Shown piece after piece: positions 35,401-48,805 of a DNA stretch of 64,000 nucleotides. Position numbers and translations under genes: made by a program. Under the pieces are notes generated by a model. It did no database searches, was not told where the DNA came from, and saw only the letters and a program-made list of their open reading frames with translations. Position 1 is the first letter of the stretch; each line of letters begins with the position of its first letter. This stretch comes from Sipunculus nudus (lineage: Eukaryota > Annelida > Sipuncula > Golfingiida > Sipunculidae), in contig CM049320.1 in NCBI GenBank assembly GCA_026874595.1, forward strand, positions 12,897,488-12,961,487, written 5' to 3'.

Positions 35401-38144
35401 AACCCTGTGTCGAGGACCTGCAAGGCTCGAATTATTGAAGTGACCAAAAGAGTACCAAAAGAGAATTTTTCAGATATATTTATGTAAACTATCATAATAC
35501 AATGTGGCACTCGGTACCATATAGGTTATTACAACTTTTGTTACCTTAGAACGGGAATAAGAGTGAACGGGGGACCCGCGCCCCTCCCCAATGAATTTAG
35601 AGTAACTGACTCGCTTTTAGAATGTAGATTGTATCAAAGAAATTTCTGCAATATATCCAAACAAAAGGGGTTATTTCATTCAAAATATCTGAAAACAAAA
35701 CAAACCTATAAATTTAATAGGTACAGAAAGCAGATTGAGCAGAGACACCCTATTCGTACAAGCATGAATGCATGTTGGAGTTGGACCGACCTTTACAAAT
35801 TATCACAGAAATGTAATGATTAATATGGCCGTCCGAGAGACGACCTGACCAAAGCCGTCGTCAGCCTACAATAGAACCGTGAAACAGATGTAACAGCTAG
35901 GGAACAGACTGAACAGTGCACGGTCCGGAAGACTTCCTCCAAGCGTGACTGATGAACCAGTGACGTTAAATCTTCCAAAAGTTATCGCCGAACGATATAG
36001 TGAATCTAGCTGCCTGCATGTCTGTCAGCCGACCTGACAACAGTCCCGCAGTCTCCCGCGTAAATATCCCACGGTGCGAAGCCCTTGAAGGCAGCTTGTA
36101 TTACGTCACTAGACAGCTGGAATGTCACCACATCCTTGAGCGAGCGGACAGAGACTCCAAAACAACAAACAGAAAATGATCAGGTTAACTCGTCACCCCG
36201 GGCTCATTATAAATTTAAGGCTAGATTCTTACCGCCATATTTTTTCTGATATTGTATTTTGTATTTTTTTTTGTGATGAGCGTTGTGTGCATAGCTTGAC
36301 CTACGGCAGACACGAAAGCAAACATCGTTAGACCGCGTGTAAGCATTGTAAAACAGACAAAATTAAGATTGGAAAAGTAACCCTCTTTTTAAAAATCTGT
36401 TCAGAGACCCTGCCAATTATCTCAGTATCATGTTACATTATTTTAGGGAGAAACAGACAAATTTATGAATTATTTTTAAAAGTTTAAACCTTTTTTTAAA
36501 AACATATCATGCATATCTTCGAGCCAGAATGAAGGCAAATAGGCTTATTATTTCGAACACCATACCAAAGCAGCGCAATAATTATATCCATGTATTTTTT
36601 AACAGCATGTATTTTTTCTTCTTAAGTTATATACACACTGAGTCACAACTAACCGCACACTTTCATTTTATCAACCTATAGTCAATATTATATATACTTA
36701 AATATTCTGTTTCAAAACATTTGTTTTCATAAAGCCCGCTGACGTAATTACAATAATTTTCATTCTCAAGTGGTAAAGAATTATAACAGCAGGGTGAAAT
36801 TTGTGCGAACGTTTGCCCGCGAAGAAGAATGCAAGCGGATGCGATTGACACGTAGCATGATGATCATTGACAAAAAAACGTCTCCTCGAAATAAACGTCT
36901 GCTCGAAACAATAAAACTTTAGTGTGGCTCGTTTATATACACAAACATGGCCGTATGAGTCACATTTTATGACTATCCTATCAAACCCCTGCAATTATTT
37001 TGCCGACTCTTGGCATAAGAGCTGAATAGATATAATATTTACACTGTTTCTGATTATATTTAGTATTTATAATGTTCCTCTATTCTCATCAGCTCAAAAG
37101 CAGATATCTGATTTTTTTTAAATACTCGCAGCTGCATTTTGGCAGTGCGGATTTATAGCTCAAAGGCGTCCAGTATACTGGAAACTACACATTAATACAT
37201 TCAAGTGCACTTGACAAATCTGAACATGAACATATTACAATTATTTCATGTTATTCCTTTTAGGGTATATAACTTTTATACACATGTAGCATGGCACGGT
37301 TTTCAACGGTGTTAGATTTCCTTGAAAAAAAGAGTCCGTTTACTCAAATATTTATTGTGCCAAGGTTACCATGTTAAATGACAATGAGTGATGTTTTGTT
37401 CGTGCACGGTTGCCAGTCAGATATATTTTACATGATCGTATTGATTCGTTGAGCTGGGGCTTCAACAAACGTGACAGACCAGAACGTAATATGCTATAAA
37501 CCTTAACAACCACAATACACATGCAGAGGGCTGGAGGCGTGAACAGGTAGGTGACAAGTGTTTTCTTGTCATTGTTACGCGTGCATGCGTCTGATATAAC
37601 TAAACGTTAGGTGTTTACGATTAGCCTAAATAAACACATTAAACATTTTTAAACCAGAAGGTGTAACTGAAACAAGTGTTGTTTGAATGATTCTTCATAC
37701 TCACTTTATTTAAAGGCGGCTGAGTTGTTCATGAATAGCACCAGGGTTTACACAAGACTGAAGGTCTGGAGCTGGTGGACAGGGTGATTGATACGCCATG
37801 ACTCCAGGCTTTACCACATACTGTTTCACTAACACTTGTGGTCAAATACCCTTTGAACACAAAACGTTTTGGCCAATGCGGAATAATCAAATCGGCTTCA
37901 AACCGTGCTGGGCGTTCACGCGGCACTTCCACGAAGCAGATAATTCGATTCGCGTCGGGAAGAACAGGATTCAAAACCTTTTGACAGCAGATTGAAATGC
38001 TTTGTAAATAACCGTATGTAGCTCAGATCGCATTCAGAACGGTTTGAAACCGTTTTACATTTGCCGTGCATTTAAAAAAGGTGTTGTTATAACGACAGAA
38101 ACCAGATTCTATGCTTCTATTATATTTCTGAGAACCACACACAC

Positions 38145-38147
<3 letters not shown>
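32470..38147. other. Intergenic, no gene seen
   Basis: About 5.7 kb without a supported gene. Open frames of up to 136 codons occur (for example 33471-33881) but start at non-ATG codons or lack any recognisable motif. Confidence 0.45.
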
Positions 38148-38181
<34 letters not shown>

Positions 38182-38191
38182 TATATATATA

Positions 38192-38242
<51 letters not shown>

Positions 38243-38245
38243 ATA
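38148..38245. repeat. Compound (TA)n / (AAAT)n microsatellite
   Basis: TA run passing into about 14 AAAT tetramers and back to TA. Confidence 0.95.
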
Positions 38246-38693
38246 TATATATATACATGAATCTTACTCAGTGCGATTTCATTAAACATCAAATGTTAAA
38301 GAGAAAGTATTGATGCCAGGGAACAGGCGTACAGATATCTGACCTGTCCCGTCACCCACCATTACATCATCTGTTAATTAATGCCATTTGGAAATGATTA
38401 TGCTTTGATCTTGTTCCGACCATCACGGGGAATGGGTATGTATAGTCCTACATGGGATGAATCATCGGTTTGTGGTTGAAGAAGTCGTGCTTCATCAGTC
38501 GTATACATATATAGCAGATAGAGTGCAGTATGTGCGTTAGTTCATGTACCGGGCAAATAGAAAAGCAGAGACCCTACACCAATAACAAACATTCTTATTG
38601 TCATTTTTCAACCTAGAACTTCTTTGCCTGTTAGGACAGCAGACTTCAGCGTTATCGGTAGGAGCCCACTAAGACGCTCTCATTTGTCGTTTT

Positions 38694-38724
<31 letters not shown>

Positions 38725-38736
38725 CACACACACACA
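38694..38736. repeat. (CA)n microsatellite
   Basis: CA run with one CAAA interruption. Confidence 0.95.
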
Positions 38737-39229
38737 ATTTGCAGCTTTCATGCGCGAACATTCAACAAGAAGGGCATGCAGATATATTGAAAAAGTTCTG
38801 TCTAGGTAGCTTATCTGAATGTAATATTAACCTTCAGACAATAAGCTATATATAAAGTATACAAACACACACAATAATGACACACTCACCTCGTGTCAAC
38901 GGGTCCTTACATCACCATGGATACACCCAGAGGGTAAGGAGAAGTAGCTGGTAGTAAATATTTTCTTGTACACTCAATAGGACTCCGTTACACTATATAG
39001 CTATACATCAGCTCTTGATCGTGAGCTATAGGTACTAGGTGCTGGTCTCCTGTAAGTACACCTTCCTGTTGGCACCTGATTGCCTCCGTTCGTGGCTTGC
39101 GCGCCCCAGGTATGACCTATAACGATCATTTACAAATGTTAACCTGATTGGATTGCCTCAAGCCGCAGGAAGATTCACCTGTTCCTGTACGAGGACCGGT
39201 TGTGTGGGGGTGCCCGGAGCTGGAGAACT

Positions 39230-40450
39230 TTGAACATCTCGATAGTCTCATTAGCGGAGCCGGCGCACACTTCAGCGGGAGCGCGACTCACACTGTGATA
39301 AGACGGCGAGGCCACAGTGTTTAGTTACGCGGTTACTAGTGTATGTTTTGTTTGCCCGGATATCTAGGAAAGTGGGAGTCGGGTTTGAACAAACTGAAAC
39401 ACAGTATTTTCTTATGACCAGGTCGAAAGGTCTGAGTGTAAGCAAGATATCACCACGTGTAAAGTCTGCGTCACATATCCAACGGCCTCCGGACGAATTT
39501 GTGGATCACCAGAAAGTCGCCGAATTCAAAGCCCGCCAGGATGTCGAGCGTATTTTACGCTTAAAATCGAACCTGTCACATATCGGACGGGAATCAAGCG
39601 GTGCCCATTGAATAATAGTGATAAAAAATTGGCCGGCGGCCGTCGGTAGTCGGGCGAAGGCCGCTCGTCATAATTGCAGGCGCCGTCCCAGTTGCGGTTG
39701 ATGGTCATTTGGTCTGTCGATGCCCGCTAGACACCTGGGCAACTCCCGGGCGGGCTCCGGCCGACGACACCCACCCCTCGAGTATATATATGGCATGTAA
39801 ATGTCTGTCACATCATATGTCTGAAGTCTAACAAAGTGAAGTGCCGCCAAAGAAGACCAAGGGAGCAACGAAAACAGTTTCTAAGAAGGTGGCACGAGAG
39901 CCTGAGTCCGCTTCATCGGAGCATGAACTGGAAGCAGCCGGAGGCCGAAGTAATCGCGCGACTGCGGGCCGACACCAGCACGGAGCGTGTTCACAGCACG
40001 TTCGACTTTGTTCAAGTCGGGCGGGATACAGGAGGGGGTCGTTCGAGTATCGTAGGGAGCCCATGCGGAGGCCGCGCAGCTTTGTCGACCTCCATCCGAA
40101 TTTTAAAGCAAAAATGCGTCTAAAATCGTTGGATTGCTGCCCGAACATCGATTGCATGTTGGCCGCTGCCCGAACGATCTATGGGCGACCTGTTTACAAG
40201 CTCTGCGACCTCAAAAATCGCCATTGGAAATCGCTGATTTAAGAACAGGTTTCGGTGCCCTGCGATCGTCGGCCGACCCCTAAAAATCGCAGCGGAGTCC
40301 TCAGTGATCGAGCAAACACCGTCCGCATTCAGCCTGCGTCACATATCCAAAATGGAGCCCGTCCAACTTCTCTGCGAGCTGAAAAGGGCATTTTCGGCAG
40401 GAATACGGCCGGTGTTTGCTCGGTTACTGTAGTTTTGATTTGAGACAGAA
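39230..40450. other. GC- and CpG-rich island in AT-rich surroundings
   Basis: Much richer in G, C and CpG than its flanks. The + strand frame at 39841-40242 begins GTG CCG CCA AAG and reads PPKKTKGATKTVSKK, a lysine-rich start; the complementary frame also stays open. The words TGCGTCACATATCCAA occur at both about 39468 and about 40337. Near 40304-40425 is an imperfect foldback around GAGCAAACACCG / CGGTGTTTGCTC. It could be an unmethylated CpG island, the start of a decayed element's ORF, or an unrecognised gene; I cannot choose. Confidence 0.35.
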
Positions 40451-40759
40451 ATATCTCGTGTTACCTGTGAGGCCCGGATCTCCTTGACCTTAGTAGCTCG
40501 TATACCTTCCATCCTGGCGAATTTGGAAAACCATATTGACCTGTTAGCTATATAACTTTTCAGTCTTGCAGTGTCCATGCCTAAATCTTTTGGAATCCTT
40601 TTATACAATGTCCCCGTTTCTCTGTTTTTTTATTTAAGGAATATATGTACATATAAATGAGTCCATCATAGGTGCACAACATTGGTGTGATATAAACCGT
40701 ACACGTTAAAAAAATTTTAGCCGGTGTTGTTCTATTTGCCTCCGCTAGGAGGGCATGCA

Positions 40760-41030
40760 TCCAACTCCTTTCGTGTGTGTGTTTGTTCACAACATAACTG
40801 ACAAAATCATGAACGGAATCTCATGAAATTTTTATAGCTTTTCGGATATGTGCCAATGAAGAATCGATTAGATTTTAATGTTGATTCATCACATGATCAG
40901 GATTCAGGGAGACCATAATTGAATATTCACAAATATACAGTCACTAATGCACGAATGAACCATGGAATGTGGACCGAATAAGTAAATGCGAACACGGTTT
41001 TGGGAGCATCCCACAAAAGGGACTCCCCCA
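40760..41030 (+). repeat. Dispersed repeat, copy 1 (pair with 49338-49565)
   Basis: Shares with 49338-49565, in order, CTTTCGTGTG, GAATCGATTAGATTTT, TACAGTCACT, AGAATGAA-like and GGACCGAATAAGT blocks. Diverged but collinear, so a common dispersed family. Confidence 0.65.
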
Positions 41031-41104
41031 AATGGCAGAGGCTTGCATTCCTTTGAATGCATATATCTAGTTATACATGCTTCCTTTATCTAATTTCGGA
41101 AGCC

Positions 41105-41172
41105 TGCGTGTGTTGTAAGGGCTTAAGGCGCTGAACAAATGAGCGAAAGGTTCTAGGTTCGAACCAAACCCG
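41105..41172 (+). other. tRNA-like pol III box pair (SINE or tRNA relic)
   Basis: A GGCTTAAGGCGCTGA segment resembles the D-arm of class II tRNAs. About 40 nt on, GGTTCGAACC matches the B-box. The T-stem does not pair well, so a functional tRNA is unlikely. Confidence 0.25.
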
Positions 41173-42555
41173 TACCGTATAGACAAAGGTAAGGACAAAG
41201 GATCGGTCTTTTGTCTTGACGACAGGCTGGGTCTTCTGGATCATTTGGAGCCTCGTGCCTATATAAAACCAAACCCAGAAGTCTGAATAGAACACATCAT
41301 TTTTATCGTATATATACGCATGATTACCCTCCTGTACATACTCATAAATGCAACTTGTCGTTGCTAGTAACAGGCCATTGACCTATCCATGTAAAAAAAA
41401 TGTCTTCCAAATTCCAAGGCTTTTTTTTTTTTTACTTTCACCGATGTTAATATGTGCTCTCTATTTTTTCCAGCTTATCCATGATTTACTTTAATTTTCT
41501 AAGTACAAGAAATACATATATTGTACCACTGACTTTATCTTGAGAACCTGGGTTATGTTTTAGGGGCAAAGAAGAAGTTTTCTTTTTATTTGTCATCAAA
41601 CAGTTTTAGAATCAACATAAGCCATGGTAAATTTGGCGCTGCAACTTTTTATAGTGTAAGTGGCCAAATCTGGTATTACATTAGACAGGGATGTAAATAA
41701 GTTCTGTCATAACATGTTTTTGACAAGGTTTGATTTATCTTAAAAAAGAGATCAACCTTAGTGGAGGTGTGCACTCTCCTACCGCTCTTGTTTTTTTTGT
41801 ATGTGTGTATGAGAACAGTGCATGGTGGGAAGGTCAAAGGTGTTGCGATCATGTGACATACACGTGGGTGGAAGTGGTCACAGTGTGGCGTTTTGTTTTG
41901 ACATGACGGATCAAATTGATAACAGGTCGTTCATTACATGATTTGCTACTCGGATCGTTATCTGGCGCCAATACATAAACAGCTTAATTTTAACACTATT
42001 TTTACTATTGCTTATACTTTTCAGAAACAGCCTCTCTGACAAAACAGTGAGATATTACTGGAAATTCTCTGTTGACCCTATATCCAGCTACCCTGATGGC
42101 CCCATGGCCAATACTAGAAATTTATGTGCTCATTTATAGGGAATTCTCATGTAGTCCTTACCCCTTAATGAATGTGCCCCCCCCGACACTACAGATAAAT
42201 ACCTGCACTCCAGAGAAGAATCAAATACGTGAATTACAAAATTATCCCTGAACATAAATACAAATGATAAACAAAAACCAAATAATAGACTGCTTTATTT
42301 AATTGACCTATTGCATGTCTACACAAATTAAACAAGTATTTGCTATCACCAGCTTGAAGCCATGATCAGTCATCTGGCATCTCCGCCATCATCAACACCA
42401 CCGTTATAGGGGCCTATCCCGATATCTGGCTTTTATCGACTAAAGATAATCGCTTAAACCTGTCACCAAAATAGACCAGAAAACTCAGATCCCGCGGTAC
42501 ACTGTCTGTTCGCTTTGTATTTTTATCTACATGTTTATAACATGTGGATAACCCG

Positions 42556-42856
42556 CCAAAATCATCCAAACACATTCAACAAGGACATCTGGCGGTAAAT
42601 CATACGAACCAAGGTTTTGCAAAGGGATTTATAGCAACTATAGTGAACTTAAAACTTCTGCACACATGCAACCAACCACCTCCAGTTACATTTTTTTCCC
42701 GTTTGTCAGCATGGGCTCGTTTACCGTGTTTAATAACAGCATTTAGATAAACAAGGTCTTACGTCGGTCAGAGAGACATTATTAGAACATTTCTTACCAG
42801 TTAATTAATAAATACATACACAGAGTAAGCTAGAAACCACATATATTCTAACTGGT
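42556..42856 (+). repeat. Diverged repeat related to 14973-15205
   Basis: Collinear short matches (ATGCAACC, ACCACC, GTTACAT, AAACAAGG/AAACAAGT, GAAACCA). Both segments have a GGGGCCCA word in their neighbourhood (14812 and 43267). Confidence 0.35.
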
Positions 42857-44583
42857 GAATAACTGGCTTAAAGAACAGCATCAATATCTGCTTAACCAGT
42901 ATAGATGAAATATGACTTTTTGTGCCTCTTTTTTTCTTGAAGATGCGTGGCTTGGCCTTTTTGTAGCCTTTTCCACAGGTGCTCCAGTTGGAAGCCTGTC
43001 AGTGATGGCTAGGCTTACTTCCGCCGCTGGGGCCTGGAACTGTCTATCACGGCTACCGGCTGATTGAGTCAGTGCTTTGTTCCGCGCGTGTTTAAGTTTA
43101 CCTCTAACCAGCTGGCGTGAAGTGGTTCTGGTCAAACGAGTGATTAACCACCGGTACAAGTTTAGTCAGGAAACCGGAATGCCGGCGGTTCTTGGAACGA
43201 TGGAACCCTACTTAAATGTGAACTAAGTTTATTTAAGCATCGTGCGTCTTTCTATACAATCTTTAAGGGGCCCAGTCAACTAGTTAGCATGTTGAATTAA
43301 AAAATAGCTACTTCCCTTTAAATTAATATTTATGTGCAAAAATTTTGCTTTGAAACCGTTTGCTTGCTCCTGTAAACGAGTTTAAAAACAGTGGACCGGG
43401 CGCGATCACAGGTGTCAACATAAACACAGCACGTGCTTGGGGCCGTGTACATCGTGGAGCCACTACACGTGTCAATCAGGAGAAGCGCTGACTGACTTGG
43501 CCCAGAAAATGTAATTATATACATGTTCCCGCTGGCTGAAACAGCGCGTGTTGCAGGCTCACGGTCACGGGGCCTTTTTTGGTAAACAGACTAACGCGGA
43601 CTGTGTTTACCAACTCGCAGAGCCATAACAAGGTGTAAAACAGGCGTATGCCAGGTACTGATTTTGCCGCGATTGTTTTGCTCGAAAACCTTTGTATAAA
43701 GCAAAGGTGAACTAATAGTGTGAGAGAATAAAAAATATTCCTCCTGATTTTTGTCCTTTAAAGGAATTCAAACTTTGTCTGTCTGTCTCTTTCACTCTCT
43801 GTTGGAGACGACTGGAACTGAGTGATCGGGTCTTTGTGATTATATTATAGACCTATTGCTGATCGTATTCATTATGTCTCACTTGCTAAAATTAAGTGTC
43901 TGAGACTCTTGCATATATTTGGTTTCATTCAACAAATTCGTTAAGCTGGGTCCCACTGGACAAGCTCGTGCAAAAGGTGTTTTAAATACGTATTAGGTAC
44001 ATCCCTGGTAAAATCAGTTATAACCAAGCCAACAGTTAAATCCACATTAAACCCCATAAGGTATACAATATATAAGTTTAAACTTTTAAGTCGGCTATTA
44101 TTAAACTAAATAGCAATATCTCTTAATGTTATTTGCCATATTATATGCTTCCTGCTTAAAACTTTAATTTGAATATTTATCCTTTCACTAAAAAATATAA
44201 TGGAATTTCTTTTTATAAAGGGAAAGTTACAATAAAGAGAAAAACCGGTTTGATACTGCCATGTATATAGTTTAATATCAGCCCCTTTAACAGATACTTG
44301 TTCTTATCAAGTGCTTAATGAAATACACTTTTTAAACAAGTATATTATTAAATGTAAATAATAACTTATATTTAAAAATGACACTGTGCAGACGTTAAAC
44401 CTTTCTTTACTTTGAACAACTTCTGGGTTCTTTTAATTGAAGGGTTTTTTGCCAGTGCTGCTACATTACCTGATGCCATGCAGCAATCGTTGTGACATAC
44501 TTGGCTTGTATATCAAGCGTTATATTAACTTTTATGTATTATTTCAGTTGTTGTGCTTTCAGATTAGAAAACTTATAATTCTC

Positions 44584-44586
<3 letters not shown>

Positions 44587-44671
<85 letters not shown>
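44587..44671. repeat. (TA)n(TG)n compound microsatellite
   Basis: TA run followed directly by TG run. Confidence 0.95.
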
Positions 44672-44883
44672 TTGTGGAAAGTATAATATGGTGCTTTCTC
44701 AGTTAAAAATATATACTTAACACAGGTATTTTCGGTAATTATTTATATAACAATGCAAAAAGAACAATTAAAGAACGTGATCATTACGAACAAGTAGGGG
44801 CCTACGATTAACGTTGCTCTAAGGGAGATACCCATGACGTAGCTAATGTGACAGCTGGTCATCAGCAGTGGTCACGTCAGTAG

Positions 44884-45081
44884 TCATCTGGCCCTCACAT
44901 GGAGACAGGTCTGTCCTTTATTCAGCTGGGGGCAGTTTATTTTTGTCGGATTGCCACATGGATATTTACATTTTGTAGTAGGAGGGGGAGCCATCCACAC
45001 CAGGCCGCAGGTGGAAACGGTGTTATCATTATATTTTACCTCCACGATAGAAGAAAACTTTAAGCCAAAATTCACCGGGTT
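44884..45081 (-). CDS. Possible terminal exon of a small cysteine-containing protein
   Basis: A - strand frame preceded by a good acceptor (tatagatacag) and ending TGA at 44884-44886. It reads 65 codons starting NPVNFGLKFSSIVEVKYND. Five cysteines, a WMAPPPTTKCKYPCGNP segment and balanced composition look like a secreted domain. No upstream exon or signal peptide was identified and I do not recognise the family. It may be the last exon of a broken gene. Confidence 0.3.
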   Translation of the reverse strand, partial: NPVNFGLKFSSIVEVKYNDNTVSTCGLVWMAPPPTTKCKYPCGNPTKINCPQLNKGQTCLHVRAR

Positions 45082-46683
45082 CTGTATCTATATATAATGT
45101 ATATAGTATTTTTCTAAAGGCCTTTCTGGCTTTCTTTTAGCGCAATGTTGAAATTACATGTATTCTGACATTTCGAGCATAAACTTTCCCTGTGAGAATT
45201 CGCCTTTTAAGATAAATTGAGGTAAAATGTGTGTATTTTTATTTATATATTTTTAGATTATCGATTGTATAACGTGACGTTACAATAAAAATGCTCAGCG
45301 CATCGTATTTTCTCGAACCAACAATTCGGTATCATATCTTTTGATGTTCCTCCCTTGATATTATATAAATCACTTTCTGTTACCGCATGTATTCTGACAG
45401 ATACCCGAGAATGTATATAAAACGAACAACCATAGCATATAAGCTAAAATGAAAAAAAATATGAGGAAAATATGTCCCGACAAGAAATTTAAGGGTGTTG
45501 ATTATACACAAGAATTTGCTCGATCGTCATAGGCTGCTCTTGCATAGCTTCAGGCAAACCATTATGTTTATCCATAAAGCAAAAATTATCTGAACTTATG
45601 ATATGTGTTGTGCATATGCATATATATATAATTTTAAGATATGTTCGGTATTTTTATGTTTACTACAAGTTGTCGAAAATGTTTTTTTCTCAACTGGAGA
45701 ATTAAAAAAAAGCAAGAAAATGGCTCGCTCGCCGCATATTGTTTGTCCTAGAACGATTTTTTTGCCGGCCTCGGCTCACTCATGCACCCCGTCTTAACAA
45801 ATGTAAATGTTGAAACAAACGATACCACTTTATGACGTTCACAAATCAAATTTAAGCACACTGGCCTTTTTAAAGTACACACGTTTCTGCTTTAATGATT
45901 ATTGTGCAAAAACGAATAAAATAAATGACATATAGCATGCATATAAAAGTAAACTTATTAATGAATTAAATATTAACTCTCCCTCTAATTATATATAAAT
46001 ACACAGATATATGTGCATGTGTGTAGGTGTGTTTGGAGACACTCATTTACCTATAAGGGTAGTAAACACCCTCACTAATAAAAAACACTCGGATCTCAAC
46101 ATCAGATCTTTCTCTCTTACTTAAAATACTTCTTTGATGAATGGACAATATAGAAATCTTTATTTATTAAATTTTCAGTTTTCATACGGTGTTTATTATC
46201 TAAAATAAGTCGTCCAGATATAGTGATCCTTTCAATTTAGGTATTACAGCTGCTATTTATATGTGTTTAGTTGCATATAATTTGTGAAGTAAAAATTAAA
46301 AAAAAAAAAAAAAAAAAAATCCAGCAATGCTGTTGTATCTGGCTGTTCACGAGTTGTAGCAACAGGAAAAACCAACTATCACGGTGACAATCAGGTACTC
46401 AAGGCCAGTGAGACCCGCCATCTGCTGGCACAATGGATAACTATCTGTTCTCTCTTTAGGTCTTGTTCTCTCTTTAACATGTGACTCCAAAAACAAATTA
46501 ATATAAGCCAACTGGCAGCAAGTTGGTTGTAAATTGGTAAAACATTAAATTAAAAACTGCATCTACAATATAAAAACCACGCTTCTCCTACTATAAGGAA
46601 AATTTATCCTCAAATAGAAAGGTGGCGGGGGGGGGGGGGGGGGGTACTCAAATGGGAGGGAATGTAAAAGTTGGGCGACCTTT

Positions 46684-46684
<1 letters not shown>

Positions 46685-46740
<56 letters not shown>
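46685..46740. repeat. (TA)n microsatellite
   Basis: Plain TA run, 40 bp after a G-run at about 46627-46643. Confidence 0.95.
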
Positions 46741-46741
<1 letters not shown>

Positions 46742-46959
46742 TCACCTTTTATTTTCTGTGTGATAGAAATATTACCACAATTAAGTACAAGGTTTAAAAA
46801 AAATATGATATTATGATTCCAATATAGGCTGAATCAGTACCAGATTTGGATATACATGAATAATATTTCATAATAAACGCAGAAATGAAATCAAAAGGTT
46901 AATTCTAATAGTTTATATATTTTACATCCAATATATAGATATCATTCTCTTAATATCAG

Positions 46960-47046
46960 GGGGTTATTACATTAACCATCCCCCTTTGCTAAACATTGGG
47001 GGGGGGGGGGGTATATACCCCTATCCCAAATGTATTGACGCCCCTG
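46960..47046 (-). mobile_element. End of a CAGGGGCG-type hAT relic
   Basis: Ends GTATTGACGCCCCTG at 47046; the complement starts CAGGGGCGTCAATAC. Contains a G-run. No second end seen. Confidence 0.35.
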
Positions 47047-48138
47047 ATTATTAAGGTATAATGATCGGTCTGTCAGTATATCACTGAACAAGTGAAAAGT
47101 TAAATTTGAAAAAAATCATAACCAATTGCAATTACGACCTCCATTTTTTTTTACGAAAATTACAACTAGCATGTATCTAACGTCGAAGTTAGACATAATT
47201 AAAACTTTACTCAGTGTAATTCAAAATAATTTACAACACCGCACTACTTCTTAATCTATATTTTTATGATAATACAAATATTTAGTCATGAAAAAAATTC
47301 CTTCTAAGCATTTATACTTGCTAACAGTATCTTATCAATATTTCTAAAAATTATACGTCTTTTTCAAACCAACATTATAATGAAATCCGGTTTTAAATGT
47401 GGAAATTTATGTTAATGAAATGCAATCTCTGTCTACCATTCTGCAAAGGAGCAGTTAATGGTTTATATTTTTAGGAGTGTCTTGTGCATGAAGACTGTGA
47501 CATTTGATTCCGGCCATATAGACTGTCCACCTATAGGCTCTCTGTGGTAACCTGCGGTACCGTGTATTTGAACATTCGTTGAGGAAATTACTTTCAGTGA
47601 CGTAACAACGGTATAGCTAACGCTCTGTATATCATATATCTCATGAAACAAGAGATTTTTTAATGAAATTCAGACGACCGGATGGGCTGCGATAGCAGAA
47701 TATTGAATCTCTCCTCTAAGGATGGCATGCCCCTTGGGGAACAGCCATTCTCTTTTAAAACTGATAGACATGGATATCCTTTGATGGCATATAGATGCCA
47801 CCATTCTCGGTGCCAGCCAAAGGCATGCAAGAGTGATATTTAAAATGAAATTTATTAAGGCAACTACCATTTGTTTTATTACCTTGGTTGATCAGATTAT
47901 TTTCCTTTTCAGGTTATAAAAAAAGGAAATTCCGCCAGAACCTGTCAGAATGCATGTGATGTCACTTTAGCTCGACTTAATTAAAGTCCCTTTGATTATT
48001 CATGTTTTTAAAACATTAGGTTCAAAGACAATTGGAGTGATAACAATTAAAATATCAGTTAATCTGTCAACAATTAATCACTGTTTTTTCTTGCAGATGC
48101 ATATTTAAATACGAAAGACATGTATATCGTTATTTAAT
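47047..48138. other. Intergenic downstream of the receptor gene
   Basis: AT-rich, with no coding exon recognised. Confidence 0.45.
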
Positions 48139-48144
48139 TTTATT
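48139..48144 (-). terminator. Candidate polyadenylation signal of the receptor gene
   Basis: AATAAA on the - strand, about 440 bp past the TGA at 48582-48584. Confidence 0.3.
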
Positions 48145-48581
48145 TGTATACCAATATATTCATACATCACGGAAGTCACTCGAAAAATCAAAGTGGATAT
48201 CAGCTTATACCACGAAATAGCAGGAAAAAGCGATCATATGTAATATGCAGGAGGATATTTTTCATATAATATATAGAAGAACACCATCTATAGTTAAAGC
48301 AAGTACTATTTCATTTAAGGATTTTTGGGAATACTTTTCATAGCCTTTTTCTTAAGCGTCCGTAATACATTCGCAAGCGTTTAAGTGGCGTTGATTGTTA
48401 ACAATTAAAGAAACCATCGCAAACACCACACATCAGAGCTGCATGGGCAATAACGAGTGTTTCTAACCATAACTCTATATTACTATAATATCTATAATTT
48501 TATATGATTCAAGGACCTGTGACCACATCATTGTAAGTCTGTCACATCCTGGTCATCATCTAATAACCTCACATTTGAAGA

Positions 48582-48805
48582 TCATCGTGTATCCTTCAGT
48601 TCCTGGTACGTATTCGGTGCGGTGTTCTGTACTTGAGCAGCATCAAGCGTTTCGTACGGGTTTCTCGGATAATTAACATAAGAGTGTCTATCACCGTTTC
48701 TGGAGTGTGCCTGAGCATCCCCGCCGTCAAAAGAAGTCCCTGCACCTTGTCCTCCTCGTCTATTTCCTCGTACTTCTTTTTTATCTTTAGCGTCAGTCGA
48801 CTGTA
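48582..48805 (-). CDS. Receptor cytoplasmic tail exon
   Basis: 224 nt to TGA at 48582-48584. Basic KDKKEVRGNRRGG, then HSYVNYPRNPYETLD and NTYQELKDTR at the end. YETL (398-401) and YQEL (414-417) are separated by 12 residues; Y390 in YVNY fits a Grb2-type SH2 site. Confidence 0.85.

Noticed and set aside
42881-43159. 92-codon basic - strand frame
   Set aside because: No motif, no splice context and arginine/serine-rich by chance composition; not supportable.
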